In this document: positions 22,477 through 32,400 of the stretch, one piece after another
How the letters are laid out: the number at the start of each line of letters is the position of its first letter
Position numbering within the stretch: the stretch's first letter is position 1
Assembly: GCA_015227615.1 (NCBI GenBank)
Contig: JAALGZ010000009.1
Coordinates: 682,001-746,000, forward strand
Direction of reading: 5' to 3'
Length of the DNA stretch: 64,000 nucleotides
Source of the DNA: Labyrinthula sp. Ha
Taxonomy: Eukaryota > Sar > Bigyra > Labyrinthulida > Labyrinthulaceae
Made by a program: the position numbers and the translations under genes
The notes under the pieces: generated by a model
Database searches by the model: none
What the model was told of the DNA's origin: nothing
Seen by the model: the letters and a program-made list of their open reading frames with translations, nothing else

Positions 22477-25290
22477 ATGTCATTAAACCCACAAAAATGG
22501 ACGGAACAAGTCGTAAAAGTGTTTCAAGAAGCATCAGATCTTGCTATTACTAAGCACCACAACCAACTCCAAACTGTTCATCTTCTGGAAACTATGTTAG
22601 AAGATCCAAATTCTATCGTACCCAGTCTCTTGAAGAAAGCTAATAAGAACCCAGGAAATGATGTAATCAACAACTTCAAGTTAGGTCTTCAAACCCTTTC
22701 TTTAAAATTACCAAAGCAGAGCCCTCCTCCTGATCAAGTTTCCCCTTCCTCTAATGTCTTCAAAGCATTTAGATCTGCAGAAGCTGAGAGAAAAAAGCTA
22801 GGTGACAGCTATATTTCCATCGATACTTTGTTTTCGGCGATTCTTGAGGATTCAGAGGTAAAGCCTCTGGTTAGGTCAGCAGAGTTGAACATGAAACATA
22901 TTAAGCAAGCTATTCAAGATTTACGTGGTGGAGGAAAGGTGGACTCCAAGTCGGCTGAGAATACATTTGATGCTTTGAACAAGTACGCAGTTAATTTGGT
23001 CGATCAAGCTCGTGAAGGAGAATTAGACCCTGTTATTGGGCGTGAGCAGGAAATTGGACGTGCAATCAGAATTCTAGCACGAAGAACCAAGAACAACCCT
23101 CTGTTGATAGGGAGTCCGGGAGTAGGAAAGTCCGCTATCTGTGAAGGGTTAGCAATTAGAATTTTTAAAGGGGATGTTCCTGAGACCCTTCAGGACTGTC
23201 AGTTATGGAGTTTAGATCAAGGAGCGCTGATTGCAGGGGCCAAATATAGAGGAGAGTTTGAAGAGAGATTGAAAGCGCTGTTAAAGGAAGTAGAAGAAAT
23301 GAAAGGAAAAGTCATTCTGTTCATCGATGAAATTCATTTGCTCATGGGTGCAGGTAAAACTGATGGGGCAATGGATGCGGCAAACTTGTTGAAGCCTATG
23401 CTTGCGCGAGGAAAGTTAAGATGTCTCGGAGCTACTACGATTGATGAGTACAGAAAGTATTTGGAAAAGGATAAAGCATTTGCTAGAAGGTTTCAGTTGG
23501 TTCATGTTAATGAGCCTAGTGTTGAAGATACTGTTAGCATTCTTCGTGGCTTACGAGACAGTTATGAGAGTCACCATGGAGTTAGGATTCATGACTCCGC
23601 TATTGTGCTAGCTGCAAAGTTAGCAAAGAGATATATTACGCAAAGAAACTTACCAGATTCCGCCATTGATTTGGTTGATGAAGCGGCAGCGCATATTAGA
23701 GTGCAACTGGATTCGCAACCAGAAGTTATAGACAAGTTAGAGCGAAGAAAACTGCAGCTTGAAGTTGAGATTACTGCATTAAAGGCAGAAAAAGATAAGC
23801 AAAGTAAAGAGAGAAGTAAAGTGGCAGAAAAAGAACTCTCAGGTATTAACGAAGAACTTAAGCCCTTGCTGTTGAAGCATGAGGCTGAGAAAAAGAGAAT
23901 GGAGGAGATTAGGCGGTTGAAGAATAAAGTAAAGCAAACAGAACAGAAGATCTTGGTTGCTGAACAGAACAAAGATCTTGCTCTTATTGCAGATTTGAAG
24001 TATGGAGCTCTTCCAGAATATAAAGAACAAATTCAAAGATTGCTGAAGCAGGATGCAGAAATAAAGCAAGAAGAAAAAGATAGTAGGTTATTGAGTGAGG
24101 AAGTGAGTATTGATGATATTGCGGAAGTAGTATCTAGATGGACGGGTATTCCGAACACAAAGTTGACTTCCACAGAGAGTGACAAGATCTTGAAGTTGCA
24201 GGAGAGGTTAGAAAAGAGGGTAATTGGTCAAAAAGATGCTGTCAAGATCGTATCAGAAGCTATTCTGAGGTCAAGGGCTGGTTTACAACCTAAGAATCGC
24301 CCACAGGGGTCCTTTCTTTTTCTGGGGCCCACAGGTGTAGGAAAGACTGAACTCTCAAAGGGACTAGCAGCTGATTTGTTTGATGATGAAAGTAATATCG
24401 TTCGATTGGACATGTCTGAATACATGGAATCTCACTCTGTTGCGAAGCTTACTGGCAGTCCACCTGGTTATGTTGGATTTGATGATGGTGGTCAACTAAC
24501 TGAAGCAATCAAGAGAAGACCGTATTCAGTTGTACTTCTAGATGAGGTTGAAAAGGCGCACAGAGATGTATGGAATGTCTTCTTGCAAGTGTTGGATGAT
24601 GGTCGGTTGACAGACTCGAAAGGTGAAACTATTGATTTCAAGAACACACTGATAATTATGACGTCAAACCTCGGGTCCGAGTTTCTACTGGAAGCTGCCA
24701 AATCTCAAGAGATTAGAAAGAGACAAAAGACTGATGACGGATATGAAGACTTAGGACCTCCGTCATTCAAAGAAGCTGAAGAGAAGGTTAAGGCAGTTCT
24801 GGGACAACACTTCAGACCTGAATTTTTGAATCGTCTTGACAATATTATCATGTTTAAGCCGCTTGCTAAGAGAGACTTGCATACAATAGCAGCAGCGCAA
24901 TTGAGTGAACTTGTAAATAACATTGAAGTTGAGAGAGGCATTAAGGTCACTGCCACGCCTGAGGCTTTGGAGCGTATTGTAGAGTTAAGCTATGATGCAG
25001 CTTATGGAGCAAGACCTATCAGAAGGTATATTGAGCACGAACTTGGAACAGAAATTGCTAGGAATATTATCAAAGGAAATTATGTAGAAGGAACGCAGGT
25101 GACTATTGACATTGGCGGTGGAGTGGCCATGCATGATATACCAAGTATTGCTGAGTATTCTTCTGGTCAAGAGGTTGATGCCGTTGGTGATAATGAGCAG
25201 TCTCTATTCAAGTTCGTGGTTCTACCACCAGCTGACCCAGCTGCAGCAAAGAGGGCTCTATCCTTTGCTTCAAGTATGGAATATGATTAA
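22477..25290 (+). CDS. HSP104: Hsp104/ClpB (HSP101) protein disaggregase
   Basis: AAA+ unfoldase that works with Hsp70 to pull polypeptides from aggregates; ATP-driven hexamer. The first in-frame ATG is 22477 (MSLNPQKW), 937 aa. The Clp N-domain covers about 1-150. NBD1 has Walker A GSPGVGKS at about 212-219, pore loop KYRG and Walker B ILFIDEIH at about 280. The coiled-coil middle domain spans roughly 395-540. NBD2 has Walker A GPTGVGKT at about 617, Walker B VVLLDEVEKAH at about 684, the GYVG pore loop, and a GARPIRR sensor-2 motif. NBD1 has GS and KS where most family members have GE and KT, a conservative variation. There is no organelle presequence, so it is probably cytosolic/nuclear. 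The C-terminus lacks the acidic yeast-type tail. No intron is apparent. The heat-shock-element array just upstream supports stress induction. Confidence 0.97.
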   Translation: MSLNPQKWTEQVVKVFQEASDLAITKHHNQLQTVHLLETMLEDPNSIVPSLLKKANKNPGNDVINNFKLGLQTLSLKLPKQSPPPDQVSPSSNVFKAFRSAEAERKKLGDSYISIDTLFSAILEDSEVKPLVRSAELNMKHIKQAIQDLRGGGKVDSKSAENTFDALNKYAVNLVDQAREGELDPVIGREQEIGRAIRILARRTKNNPLLIGSPGVGKSAICEGLAIRIFKGDVPETLQDCQLWSLDQGALIAGAKYRGEFEERLKALLKEVEEMKGKVILFIDEIHLLMGAGKTDGAMDAANLLKPMLARGKLRCLGATTIDEYRKYLEKDKAFARRFQLVHVNEPSVEDTVSILRGLRDSYESHHGVRIHDSAIVLAAKLAKRYITQRNLPDSAIDLVDEAAAHIRVQLDSQPEVIDKLERRKLQLEVEITALKAEKDKQSKERSKVAEKELSGINEELKPLLLKHEAEKKRMEEIRRLKNKVKQTEQKILVAEQNKDLALIADLKYGALPEYKEQIQRLLKQDAEIKQEEKDSRLLSEEVSIDDIAEVVSRWTGIPNTKLTSTESDKILKLQERLEKRVIGQKDAVKIVSEAILRSRAGLQPKNRPQGSFLFLGPTGVGKTELSKGLAADLFDDESNIVRLDMSEYMESHSVAKLTGSPPGYVGFDDGGQLTEAIKRRPYSVVLLDEVEKAHRDVWNVFLQVLDDGRLTDSKGETIDFKNTLIIMTSNLGSEFLLEAAKSQEIRKRQKTDDGYEDLGPPSFKEAEEKVKAVLGQHFRPEFLNRLDNIIMFKPLAKRDLHTIAAAQLSELVNNIEVERGIKVTATPEALERIVELSYDAAYGARPIRRYIEHELGTEIARNIIKGNYVEGTQVTIDIGGGVAMHDIPSIAEYSSGQEVDAVGDNEQSLFKFVVLPPADPAAAKRALSFASSMEYD

Positions 25291-25378
25291 CTTAAAAGCA
25301 TGTAAGTTTTGTTATATTTATACTTTATATCTTCCTTTGTCCGTTAGAACTCAACGTCAGTGTCTCTTAACTTTTTAT

Positions 25379-27574
25379 ATGGAAGCTAAATGGTTAGAAT
25401 CAAATGTAGGACTGCCCTTGTCTCAGGGTATATACGAGATAGGAGAAAGAGGAATTCGGAATGAGAGCGGATTCTTGTCATTGTACTTAAACTCATGGCT
25501 TCAAAAAAAAAGAGTCGCTCGCGAGCGCAATGGTAACTCTTTTATTGTATCATTGGGTTTAGTTGCGAAGATTCGTGCCAGAGAGCTTAGAGAAAGGCAA
25601 AAAGAAACTGAGAAAAACAGAGAGAAAGCATTGAAGAAAAATTTGGATGAAACCAAGAGTAAACTCTTAGCCGAATATAATTTAATTGAAAAAATTTTGA
25701 AAACTCCGAACATTGAAACTAAAGAGATTGATCTCAAAGCTGCTTCTGATGCATCAAGGCTTCTTGAAGAAAAGAAAGAACTTTTTCTGCAATTCCTGAC
25801 AAATGTTCTGCATGAAACTCAATTGGTTACTGTCAGTCTTGGTGAAGTGCAGATCATAGACAGAAAAGAAGAAGAAGAAAAAGGGGAGAAAATGGTTTTC
25901 TCTGTTACTAATTCTACAGATTCCCAGTTGATTGGAAATGTTCTGTCCCAAGATTTCAGGGCAGATAATGAAGATCAGGGAGAAGAAGAAAGTGAAGAGA
26001 AATCACCCAATAAAAGGCATGACTTGTTTTTTGAGCAGGTGGTTCAAATTAAAAGTGAAATGGAGAACCTTGAAGTTAATTTTAAATGTACTCTAGAAGA
26101 AAATAAATCTAAAGAAGCTGCAGAGATCGAAAAGCTCGTTCAAGATGAGGAAAATGTAGGAGATAAGAAAACAACTGAAGTGGGTGAAGAAAATAAAGAG
26201 TTGGAGTCACAAGAAAATGCATCAAACGAAGAGGTGAAAGAGAAATTAGAAGGAGAGAAGGATGACTTTCTGAAAGAGAATGAATCTGTAAGGAAAATCA
26301 AGCAGCTCTACGCTGAAAAAGAAAATGAATTGAAGTCTCAGCTACAGCTTAAAAGAAGAAATGCCCAGCTGTTCAGATTTTCGAGTTCTAGAGCTCTGAA
26401 GTGCAGGGAGATTCCAAATTTTGCGAAATCTAGCTTAAGTTCAGAATTTCATAGTTTTGCATTGCGTATTAGATCTTGGTTGAGGCCTGAAAACTTTCAG
26501 GCGAAAGAACTTGAATCAAATGAGGGCGAAAATGAAGAAAATAAGACTGAGGAAGATGAGGTGAATGATAAGCAAGAAGAAGACTCCGTTGAATCCACGG
26601 AGAAGGTAGAGAAACAAAACAAGAACACTTCAGTACAATACAAGTATTTACTATTGTTTATGACCTCGTCAGTGAGTTCAGAAGCTATTTCAGATTGCAA
26701 ACTAGAGTCAACTGGTGAGTGGTTTATTAAATTTGGTCAACTAATTGAAAAACTTGAATCAACTATCTTGGACGAAGAAAACCATCGAAATGCCAGGTTT
26801 GCAGACTTGGTAGATGAAAACAGCAAAAAGTTAAAAGAGTTCTTCCAGCAACTGTTCCACCAAGGTGAGAATCTCGAAAGCGATAATAATCCTGGTGGAG
26901 AAGAGGTATCGGAAGCGGTGGACGAGGTTCAAGAGCAAGAAGGGTTGTCTAAGGAACAAATGCAGTTAAGAAACTTGGAGGTTGAAATTAGAAGATTAGA
27001 GGAGAATAGTAAAAAGAGTGAGGAAAATCTGAAAGCAATAAAAGAATACTTGAAAACAAATTCTTGGTGGAAAGATGAGCTTTTAAGTTTCTTCTCTCAG
27101 GCGGTGCCTTCCCCAAAATTGTCTACGTATATGAATCAGATGATTTATCTACTGGATGCTAATGCCAAATCTTTTGATAAACTAAGAGATTCCCCAGAAG
27201 CCAGTTTTAAGTATTTGAAACAAGTTACTGACGATGGGTCTGCTCTTGCTTGTATGGAGTTTTCAATGAACTACAATGAACTAGATGATGTTATACTATT
27301 TTTGAGCTCAGATGTTTTTAAAGGCATTTGTACAGTCAAAGGAGCAGAAGAATCAGCAGCGGAAAATGATAACGAAGAGGGAATAGTTTTAAATCATTCC
27401 ACTCTAGAACGCAGTTGCGAGCAGAGTTTACCTGCCTTAGTTCTCCTCCTTCTCGAAAAGTTTCTCTATGGTAGACAGAGTCTTATCGGACTCAAGTTGC
27501 AAAAAATGTTTGAATCGTATCAAGAGCTCAAATCTAAATCAAGTGAAGAGAAAGAAACTGAGAATACTGAGTAA
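25379..27574 (+). CDS. Large acidic coiled-coil protein, start uncertain
   Basis: The frame is open across the interval and dense in Glu/Lys heptad-like sequence, with acidic stretches and a more globular C-terminal third (SWWKDELLSFFSQAVPSP onward). It is not a recognised family; a structural, tethering or scaffold role is only a guess. The start is ambiguous. The first downstream in-frame ATG after the Hsp104 stop is 25379, but the sequence to about 25500 does not look coding. A better-looking start, ATG at 25495 (MASKKK...), is one frame off and runs through a nine-A tract at 25503-25511. A single-base length error there would put it in frame. A 30-nt GTAACT...TTTAG stretch at 25533-25562 may also be an in-frame intron. 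The gene ends exactly where the convergent neighbour ends. Confidence 0.75.
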   Translation: MEAKWLESNVGLPLSQGIYEIGERGIRNESGFLSLYLNSWLQKKRVARERNGNSFIVSLGLVAKIRARELRERQKETEKNREKALKKNLDETKSKLLAEYNLIEKILKTPNIETKEIDLKAASDASRLLEEKKELFLQFLTNVLHETQLVTVSLGEVQIIDRKEEEEKGEKMVFSVTNSTDSQLIGNVLSQDFRADNEDQGEEESEEKSPNKRHDLFFEQVVQIKSEMENLEVNFKCTLEENKSKEAAEIEKLVQDEENVGDKKTTEVGEENKELESQENASNEEVKEKLEGEKDDFLKENESVRKIKQLYAEKENELKSQLQLKRRNAQLFRFSSSRALKCREIPNFAKSSLSSEFHSFALRIRSWLRPENFQAKELESNEGENEENKTEEDEVNDKQEEDSVESTEKVEKQNKNTSVQYKYLLLFMTSSVSSEAISDCKLESTGEWFIKFGQLIEKLESTILDEENHRNARFADLVDENSKKLKEFFQQLFHQGENLESDNNPGGEEVSEAVDEVQEQEGLSKEQMQLRNLEVEIRRLEENSKKSEENLKAIKEYLKTNSWWKDELLSFFSQAVPSPKLSTYMNQMIYLLDANAKSFDKLRDSPEASFKYLKQVTDDGSALACMEFSMNYNELDDVILFLSSDVFKGICTVKGAEESAAENDNEEGIVLNHSTLERSCEQSLPALVLLLLEKFLYGRQSLIGLKLQKMFESYQELKSKSSEEKETENTE

Positions 27575-28036
27575 TTACAAGCTATCACATCTATGAAATA
27601 ACCTAATTGACATACTGCCAAGAATGATTCCGGATACGAAAAAAAATAACCCTTGCTGCACACCACGTATATCTTTGTGAGTTTTCTCGGAGCATTCTAA
27701 CTCCGCAATTGTTTTATTCTTGAATTCTTCAAACGTGGAAGCAAAAATTTCTTCAAGTTTCTTGAAAAACTCTTTCTTATCTTCTCTCACATTTAACTTA
27801 AGCCCTTCATACCCTTCTATAATATACTGTAATCCAATAATTTTTCCCTCTTTCTTCTCCAAACTCTTTCTAAACGCGAGCAATAAACTATTTCTATCTT
27901 CCTCTAAACCTTTAACTTTTGCTTTCAACTTTCTAATTACGTTTCTCGACACCGTTTTCTCTCTTTCTTCTCTACCTTTCTCCTCATTTTCAAACGACAC
28001 TTTCCGAGGACTTCTTTCAAAATGAAACTTTTTCAT
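27575..28036 (-). CDS. Small coiled-coil, tail-anchored membrane protein
   Basis: 153 aa from ATG 28036 (MKKFHFERSPRK). An Arg/Glu-rich N-terminus is followed by a coiled coil (about residues 35-110) and a single C-terminal hydrophobic segment (LFFFVSGIILGSMSIRLF) with a short basic end. This is the topology of a tail-anchored or C-terminal single-pass protein of mitochondria or ER. A CCDC90/MCUR1-like protein has a similar plan, but I do not see its conserved motif. Its stop codon abuts the stop codon of the plus-strand coiled-coil gene (TAA followed directly by TTA). Its ATG is only 14 nt downstream of the stop of the same-strand dioxygenase gene. Confidence 0.65.
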   Translation of the reverse strand: MKKFHFERSPRKVSFENEEKGREEREKTVSRNVIRKLKAKVKGLEEDRNSLLLAFRKSLEKKEGKIIGLQYIIEGYEGLKLNVREDKKEFFKKLEEIFASTFEEFKNKTIAELECSEKTHKDIRGVQQGLFFFVSGIILGSMSIRLFHRCDSL

Positions 28037-28050
28037 ACCATAAACGCCTC

Positions 28051-29430
28051 TCAAATATCCATGGAAGCTAAACGTAACTTTGACATCCAATCATCCAGCC
28101 CGACATAACATCCCACAAGATTTCTATGGCCGGAAAACGCTTCACGTCCGTGACATACTCTATGGTTATTAATGATGACCATACTGCCTGGTTCCAATCT
28201 TATCCGCTTCAAATTTTTCTCATCTCTCATTACTTGTGAGATGATCTGATTATGCTTATAAAAGTCATTAATCTTCTCAAAGCTTATAAAATCCAACACT
28301 TTCAGATCATAAATATTATATCGAAAATGTATGTCTGAACTATTTGCCTCTCCACTTAAACCAAATCCGATTGCTTTTGCCTTGGCTTGCATCTCCACTT
28401 GATCTTCTTTTGAGTACCAAATCAAATCGTTTCCACAAAAGAAATTAAAAGTTTCAGGATACGTTTTATAGAGCTGCTTCATTACGCTAAAGCCATCTAC
28501 CAAACGTGTGCATCCTTCAAATCCTTCATTGTCCTCTCCACTTTGATCAACGCAATTAAAAACTTGTAATCCAGGCACGTCCAACCAGTAGCATCCATCC
28601 GTATGGACATGAAGCGCATCTTTTGTGTATGCTGTGTCATTAACCTCACTTTCATTTTTGGGTGCCGTATCCCACATACGTCCATAAAACGTTTCACGCG
28701 GACATCCAAATATTTCTCTTACTAGATTTTCAGTAATCATAGCTTGATTCAAAACTTTAGTGTCTGGTTTTAAATTTTGAGTTAATCTGTTTCCATACTG
28801 GGTGTCAAAGTAACTCCCAAGTACACTTGATTGAGATCCATCTGGCATTTCATGCACTAAGACTGCTCCAAATCTGTCCAGATCTCTTAATAACTCATCC
28901 TGCAACACTTTAGCTTCCGATCCTTCAATTAAAGAATGAAAATTGTAATTCGGAAACTCAAAATTCGGAACTTCGTCCCATGATTGAACTGTTAACTTCT
29001 TTTCCAAAAACTTAGAGAAAGAACCAGTAAAAGAAATTTCATTGCATGTCAAGATTTCGTCTGAAGACTTTGGTTGTGGAATTTTCTCTAGAAAGTCAGC
29101 GGTAAATTCTACTCTAAACGCAGACGGCAGCTCTAAGAAAGAAAGCTCAACTTTGGAATGGTCTGAGGAATACGAAATTTTAGGGTGGGATAGGTTTGGA
29201 GATAGGTTTGCAGAGTCGGCTTGACGTTGTAAGGAAGTTGGATGGAGATTCGTCAGGCTGTGATCTGCGAGCCAGGTTGTATGAAAGTGTTTTGTTTTGT
29301 TGTTCGCGAATTTGAACTCAACAAGGTTTTGATCGAGGTGAATTATTGGTTTGGCATCTATAATTTTAGATATTTTTGTGGAGAAGTAACGCAGATGCTG
29401 TTTGGTTGGAAAGATATTAAATCGTTTCAT
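28051..29430 (-). CDS. Trimethyllysine/gamma-butyrobetaine-type 2-oxoglutarate dioxygenase, mitochondrial
   Basis: Fe(II)/2-oxoglutarate oxygenase of the TauD/BBOX-TMLH family, the enzymes that hydroxylate trimethyllysine (first step) or gamma-butyrobetaine (last step) of carnitine synthesis. 459 aa, ATG 29430. The N-terminus (MKRFNIFPTKQHLRYFSTK) is basic and acid-poor, fitting a mitochondrial presequence. The FHTTWLADHS segment marks the family's N-terminal domain. Iron ligands appear as HTD at 276-278 and the distal His427 in NNHRVCHGR, with Arg429 following. The C-terminal GCYVGLDDW is closer to TMLH than to BBOX, so TMLH is preferred. The cysteines that normally bind zinc in the N-terminal domain (WLRDHC...C) are replaced by non-cysteine residues. 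It lies 14 nt upstream of the tail-anchored protein gene on the same strand. Confidence 0.85.
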   Translation of the reverse strand: MKRFNIFPTKQHLRYFSTKISKIIDAKPIIHLDQNLVEFKFANNKTKHFHTTWLADHSLTNLHPTSLQRQADSANLSPNLSHPKISYSSDHSKVELSFLELPSAFRVEFTADFLEKIPQPKSSDEILTCNEISFTGSFSKFLEKKLTVQSWDEVPNFEFPNYNFHSLIEGSEAKVLQDELLRDLDRFGAVLVHEMPDGSQSSVLGSYFDTQYGNRLTQNLKPDTKVLNQAMITENLVREIFGCPRETFYGRMWDTAPKNESEVNDTAYTKDALHVHTDGCYWLDVPGLQVFNCVDQSGEDNEGFEGCTRLVDGFSVMKQLYKTYPETFNFFCGNDLIWYSKEDQVEMQAKAKAIGFGLSGEANSSDIHFRYNIYDLKVLDFISFEKINDFYKHNQIISQVMRDEKNLKRIRLEPGSMVIINNHRVCHGREAFSGHRNLVGCYVGLDDWMSKLRLASMDI

Positions 29431-32400
29431 TTTTGGTTGTTTTCCCCTTTGTAGTATTTTGCCAAAAGAATAAATTTTGGGTGATTTCCCATCCTGTGTG
29501 ATATCTCAATTTGATCAAGGCACAGAGTTAAGATTCGCTATCAAAACGTGCGTAACGGATTTTTCCTATTCCATTTCCATCAATCATGCTTACCGTTAGG
29601 GCCGTTAAGTAGTTTTCACATGTTTTTTAAACGAAGTTAGCGGGAAATAAAAGGAAACCACAATAAGCAGGATAAGTATCAAAACATTCTGTTAATTCGG
29701 TAAATTCCGAAACTATAAGATATTTCTTTCTGCCTCAATCCAAAAATCAACCCATTCCAGTACAAAAACCGTGAGAGATTATTTGTGCGAATGAAAACTG
29801 CTTTTAGACAGACTTAAAAGGCGATTTATACTTTACAAGGACCACCAATGTCCGTACGAGCTTAAGATTGGATCTTTGTTGGTTTATTTAGTTTAGAAAA
29901 TACAGGTGATTTGAGCTTCTTCATGATATCAAGACCTATATAGTTTCTAAACATCAAGGTCTACACATTTTCCACGGCACTTCAAGTATTGAATACTTCA
30001 TCAAGGGCTATAGCAAAAAAAGGACATGTTTTCTATGAGTGTTTGGGACAATTTAAAAGTATCTGTACAATCAAAAGTGCCAAAAAATTGAAACTATATC
30101 TGTTGCTACCTAAACTACTGGAGACAAATCTTAGATAAGGTTTGTACCATATTTTGTGGTATTCGAGCTATTGGAAGCTCAGTTTTGACTATTTTGAAGC
30201 TAAGTTTGAAACCAAGTCAAGTTAAGTCAATTAACTATTGCTAAGAATAAAATGGAAGTTCTTGAAGTTTCTTCAAACAAGACTCGGAGGTACCCTAAAT
30301 CATCCATACATTGAAGTGGAAATTATTTCTCAGGATGTTTCAGTACTTGGTATCACCCATTCAGGAATATTTGACATTTTAGGGTATCCTTTTTCAGAGT
30401 TTCTGTGACTTTTTTAATAGGATATATTGTTAGAAAGTTTATACAGAATACTCCAAATCTCAAATAAACTTGTTTCTAAACCTAAATTCACCCGTTCTTT
30501 TGACTGGTGAGGCCTGTTCAGGCTCCAGACAAGCATTTCTTGAGATATTACACGGATTGAAATCGAAAAAAAACAACATTTTATCCCAACATCGACTTTT
30601 CTTGGAAAAACACAAAAAGCTTTCTAAAAAATAGAAGCAAAGGTTAAAGGTCCTGTTTTTCAGTTTTGGGGGATGTTTGGTGCAAAAGCTTAGAGGATTC
30701 TACCAAAAGTGAGAGATTTCTTATTTTCAAATGTTCAGATTTTCAACAATTAACTCTTATGAGTTAAGTCTAGTATGGTCAAATTTAACCAGAGTTAAAT
30801 AACCTTGAAAAATAGCTTAGAAAATCACGTTTAATTAGGAATCAGGGCATGAGAAGAACCATAGCTTCTTTGAAGCTGCGCTTCATGATATTTTGTTTGA
30901 ACTTATTTACTTTTTTAGTATTGAGGATACTTATTGAAAGCGACCATTATAACGAAATATTTTTAGGGTTTAAATTATTATTCTGTATAAAAAGACTCTT
31001 GACATCCATATATAGTTGTTAAGTATTTCGCAGTGAGACACCTTGTGGAGGGCAATATGGTATTTGAAGCGGATATTGAAATGAAAATTAGCAAATGATA
31101 TATGAGATTAAGCATCTTTGCAAGCCACCACTTGTGGGAAAAGATTTCATGAACCTGTAGCTGTGCAATTAAAAGGTACTGTATTTTCCTATTTACCTTG
31201 CTCAACTTAACACACATGGTCAAAATATTAAGTATCTCGAATACCAAGTAGGATCTCTTAAGAAGCAAAGTTACCTAAATCTCATTCGTTGTAAAGTACT
31301 CTCGAGCTTAATGAAGGAAATCTTCCAGAGGAAAATGCAAACGAAAAAAAAAATAAACCAGTATCTCTTCAACGCGCTATCACGAATACCCCTAAACAAA
31401 CCAAAACTGGACACATTAGTGCGTACAGCTTAACCCTTATCTGGAAATAACTATTGCCCACTGATAAACAGTCAGGTGTTTTTCTAAACTTGGGAGTAAA
31501 AAGACTTTCACCTAATTCAAATATAAATAAATTAACTCTAGAAAATCTCAACCAAAGAATCCAAATGTATTGAGAGCAACATAGCCACTAATGTCATTTA
31601 GTGTAGATTAAAGTTGGAACCGGGTATATACATTCCCTATAGTTAGAATACTAACTTGCCCTCTAGGGAAATATTCCTGCAGGTAAGAATTATGAATAAT
31701 TAAGTTCTAATTTATCATAATGACAATAGCAAGACACACAAGAACAAGTCTAAATCAGAAGATCCAAGTTATCAACAGTATTCGTCAACGATACAAAACA
31801 TATCAATATCGTAAGAAAACATATTCATATAGCGAAAACCCACGTCAGTAAAAGGATTGGGTTAAGTTTAATTACCTTAGAATTGATTCCTGCGTTAGAT
31901 CTGCTAAAACCTATCGCATCTACCGTGAAGTGGTGATCATTAGACTACGGGGATAAATTATACATGTTTAATGCATCTAAGGGACCAAGTAGCTATATAA
32001 AATACGTACTGAAGAGTCGAAACTCTTATATCAGCCGTTCTTAGTAGTATAAAAGAGGGGATCCACACTTTGGTCTATTTAATTTGCCCTAAATACAAGC
32101 ATTTTCAATCGCTTATACTTTGCTAGCTCTACGTGATCTGGCAAAGTACACGAGTAGTATTCAGAATTCCTGAAAGCACAGTGTTTAGAAACCTCAATCT
32201 ATGATAAATTATCAATCCCCAATCAAAAGTTCCGAATGAAAAAGCTTGTACCCACTTTAGTTTCTCCGTTAATAGCGGAATATTATTTTAACTGGTGTAG
32301 GAACCTAGTATCTATAGAGATGTACTGTTAAAATGTTGAAAACATTGCAGAACTATTTTAATCTGCCCAGCATAGCGAGGAAGATTTATTTAACACGTAG

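Noticed and set aside
28037-28090. Extending the tail-anchored protein start into the dioxygenase 3' end
   Set aside because: The extension begins at a TTG with no ATG and overlaps the confident dioxygenase coding sequence in another frame; ATG 28036 is simpler.
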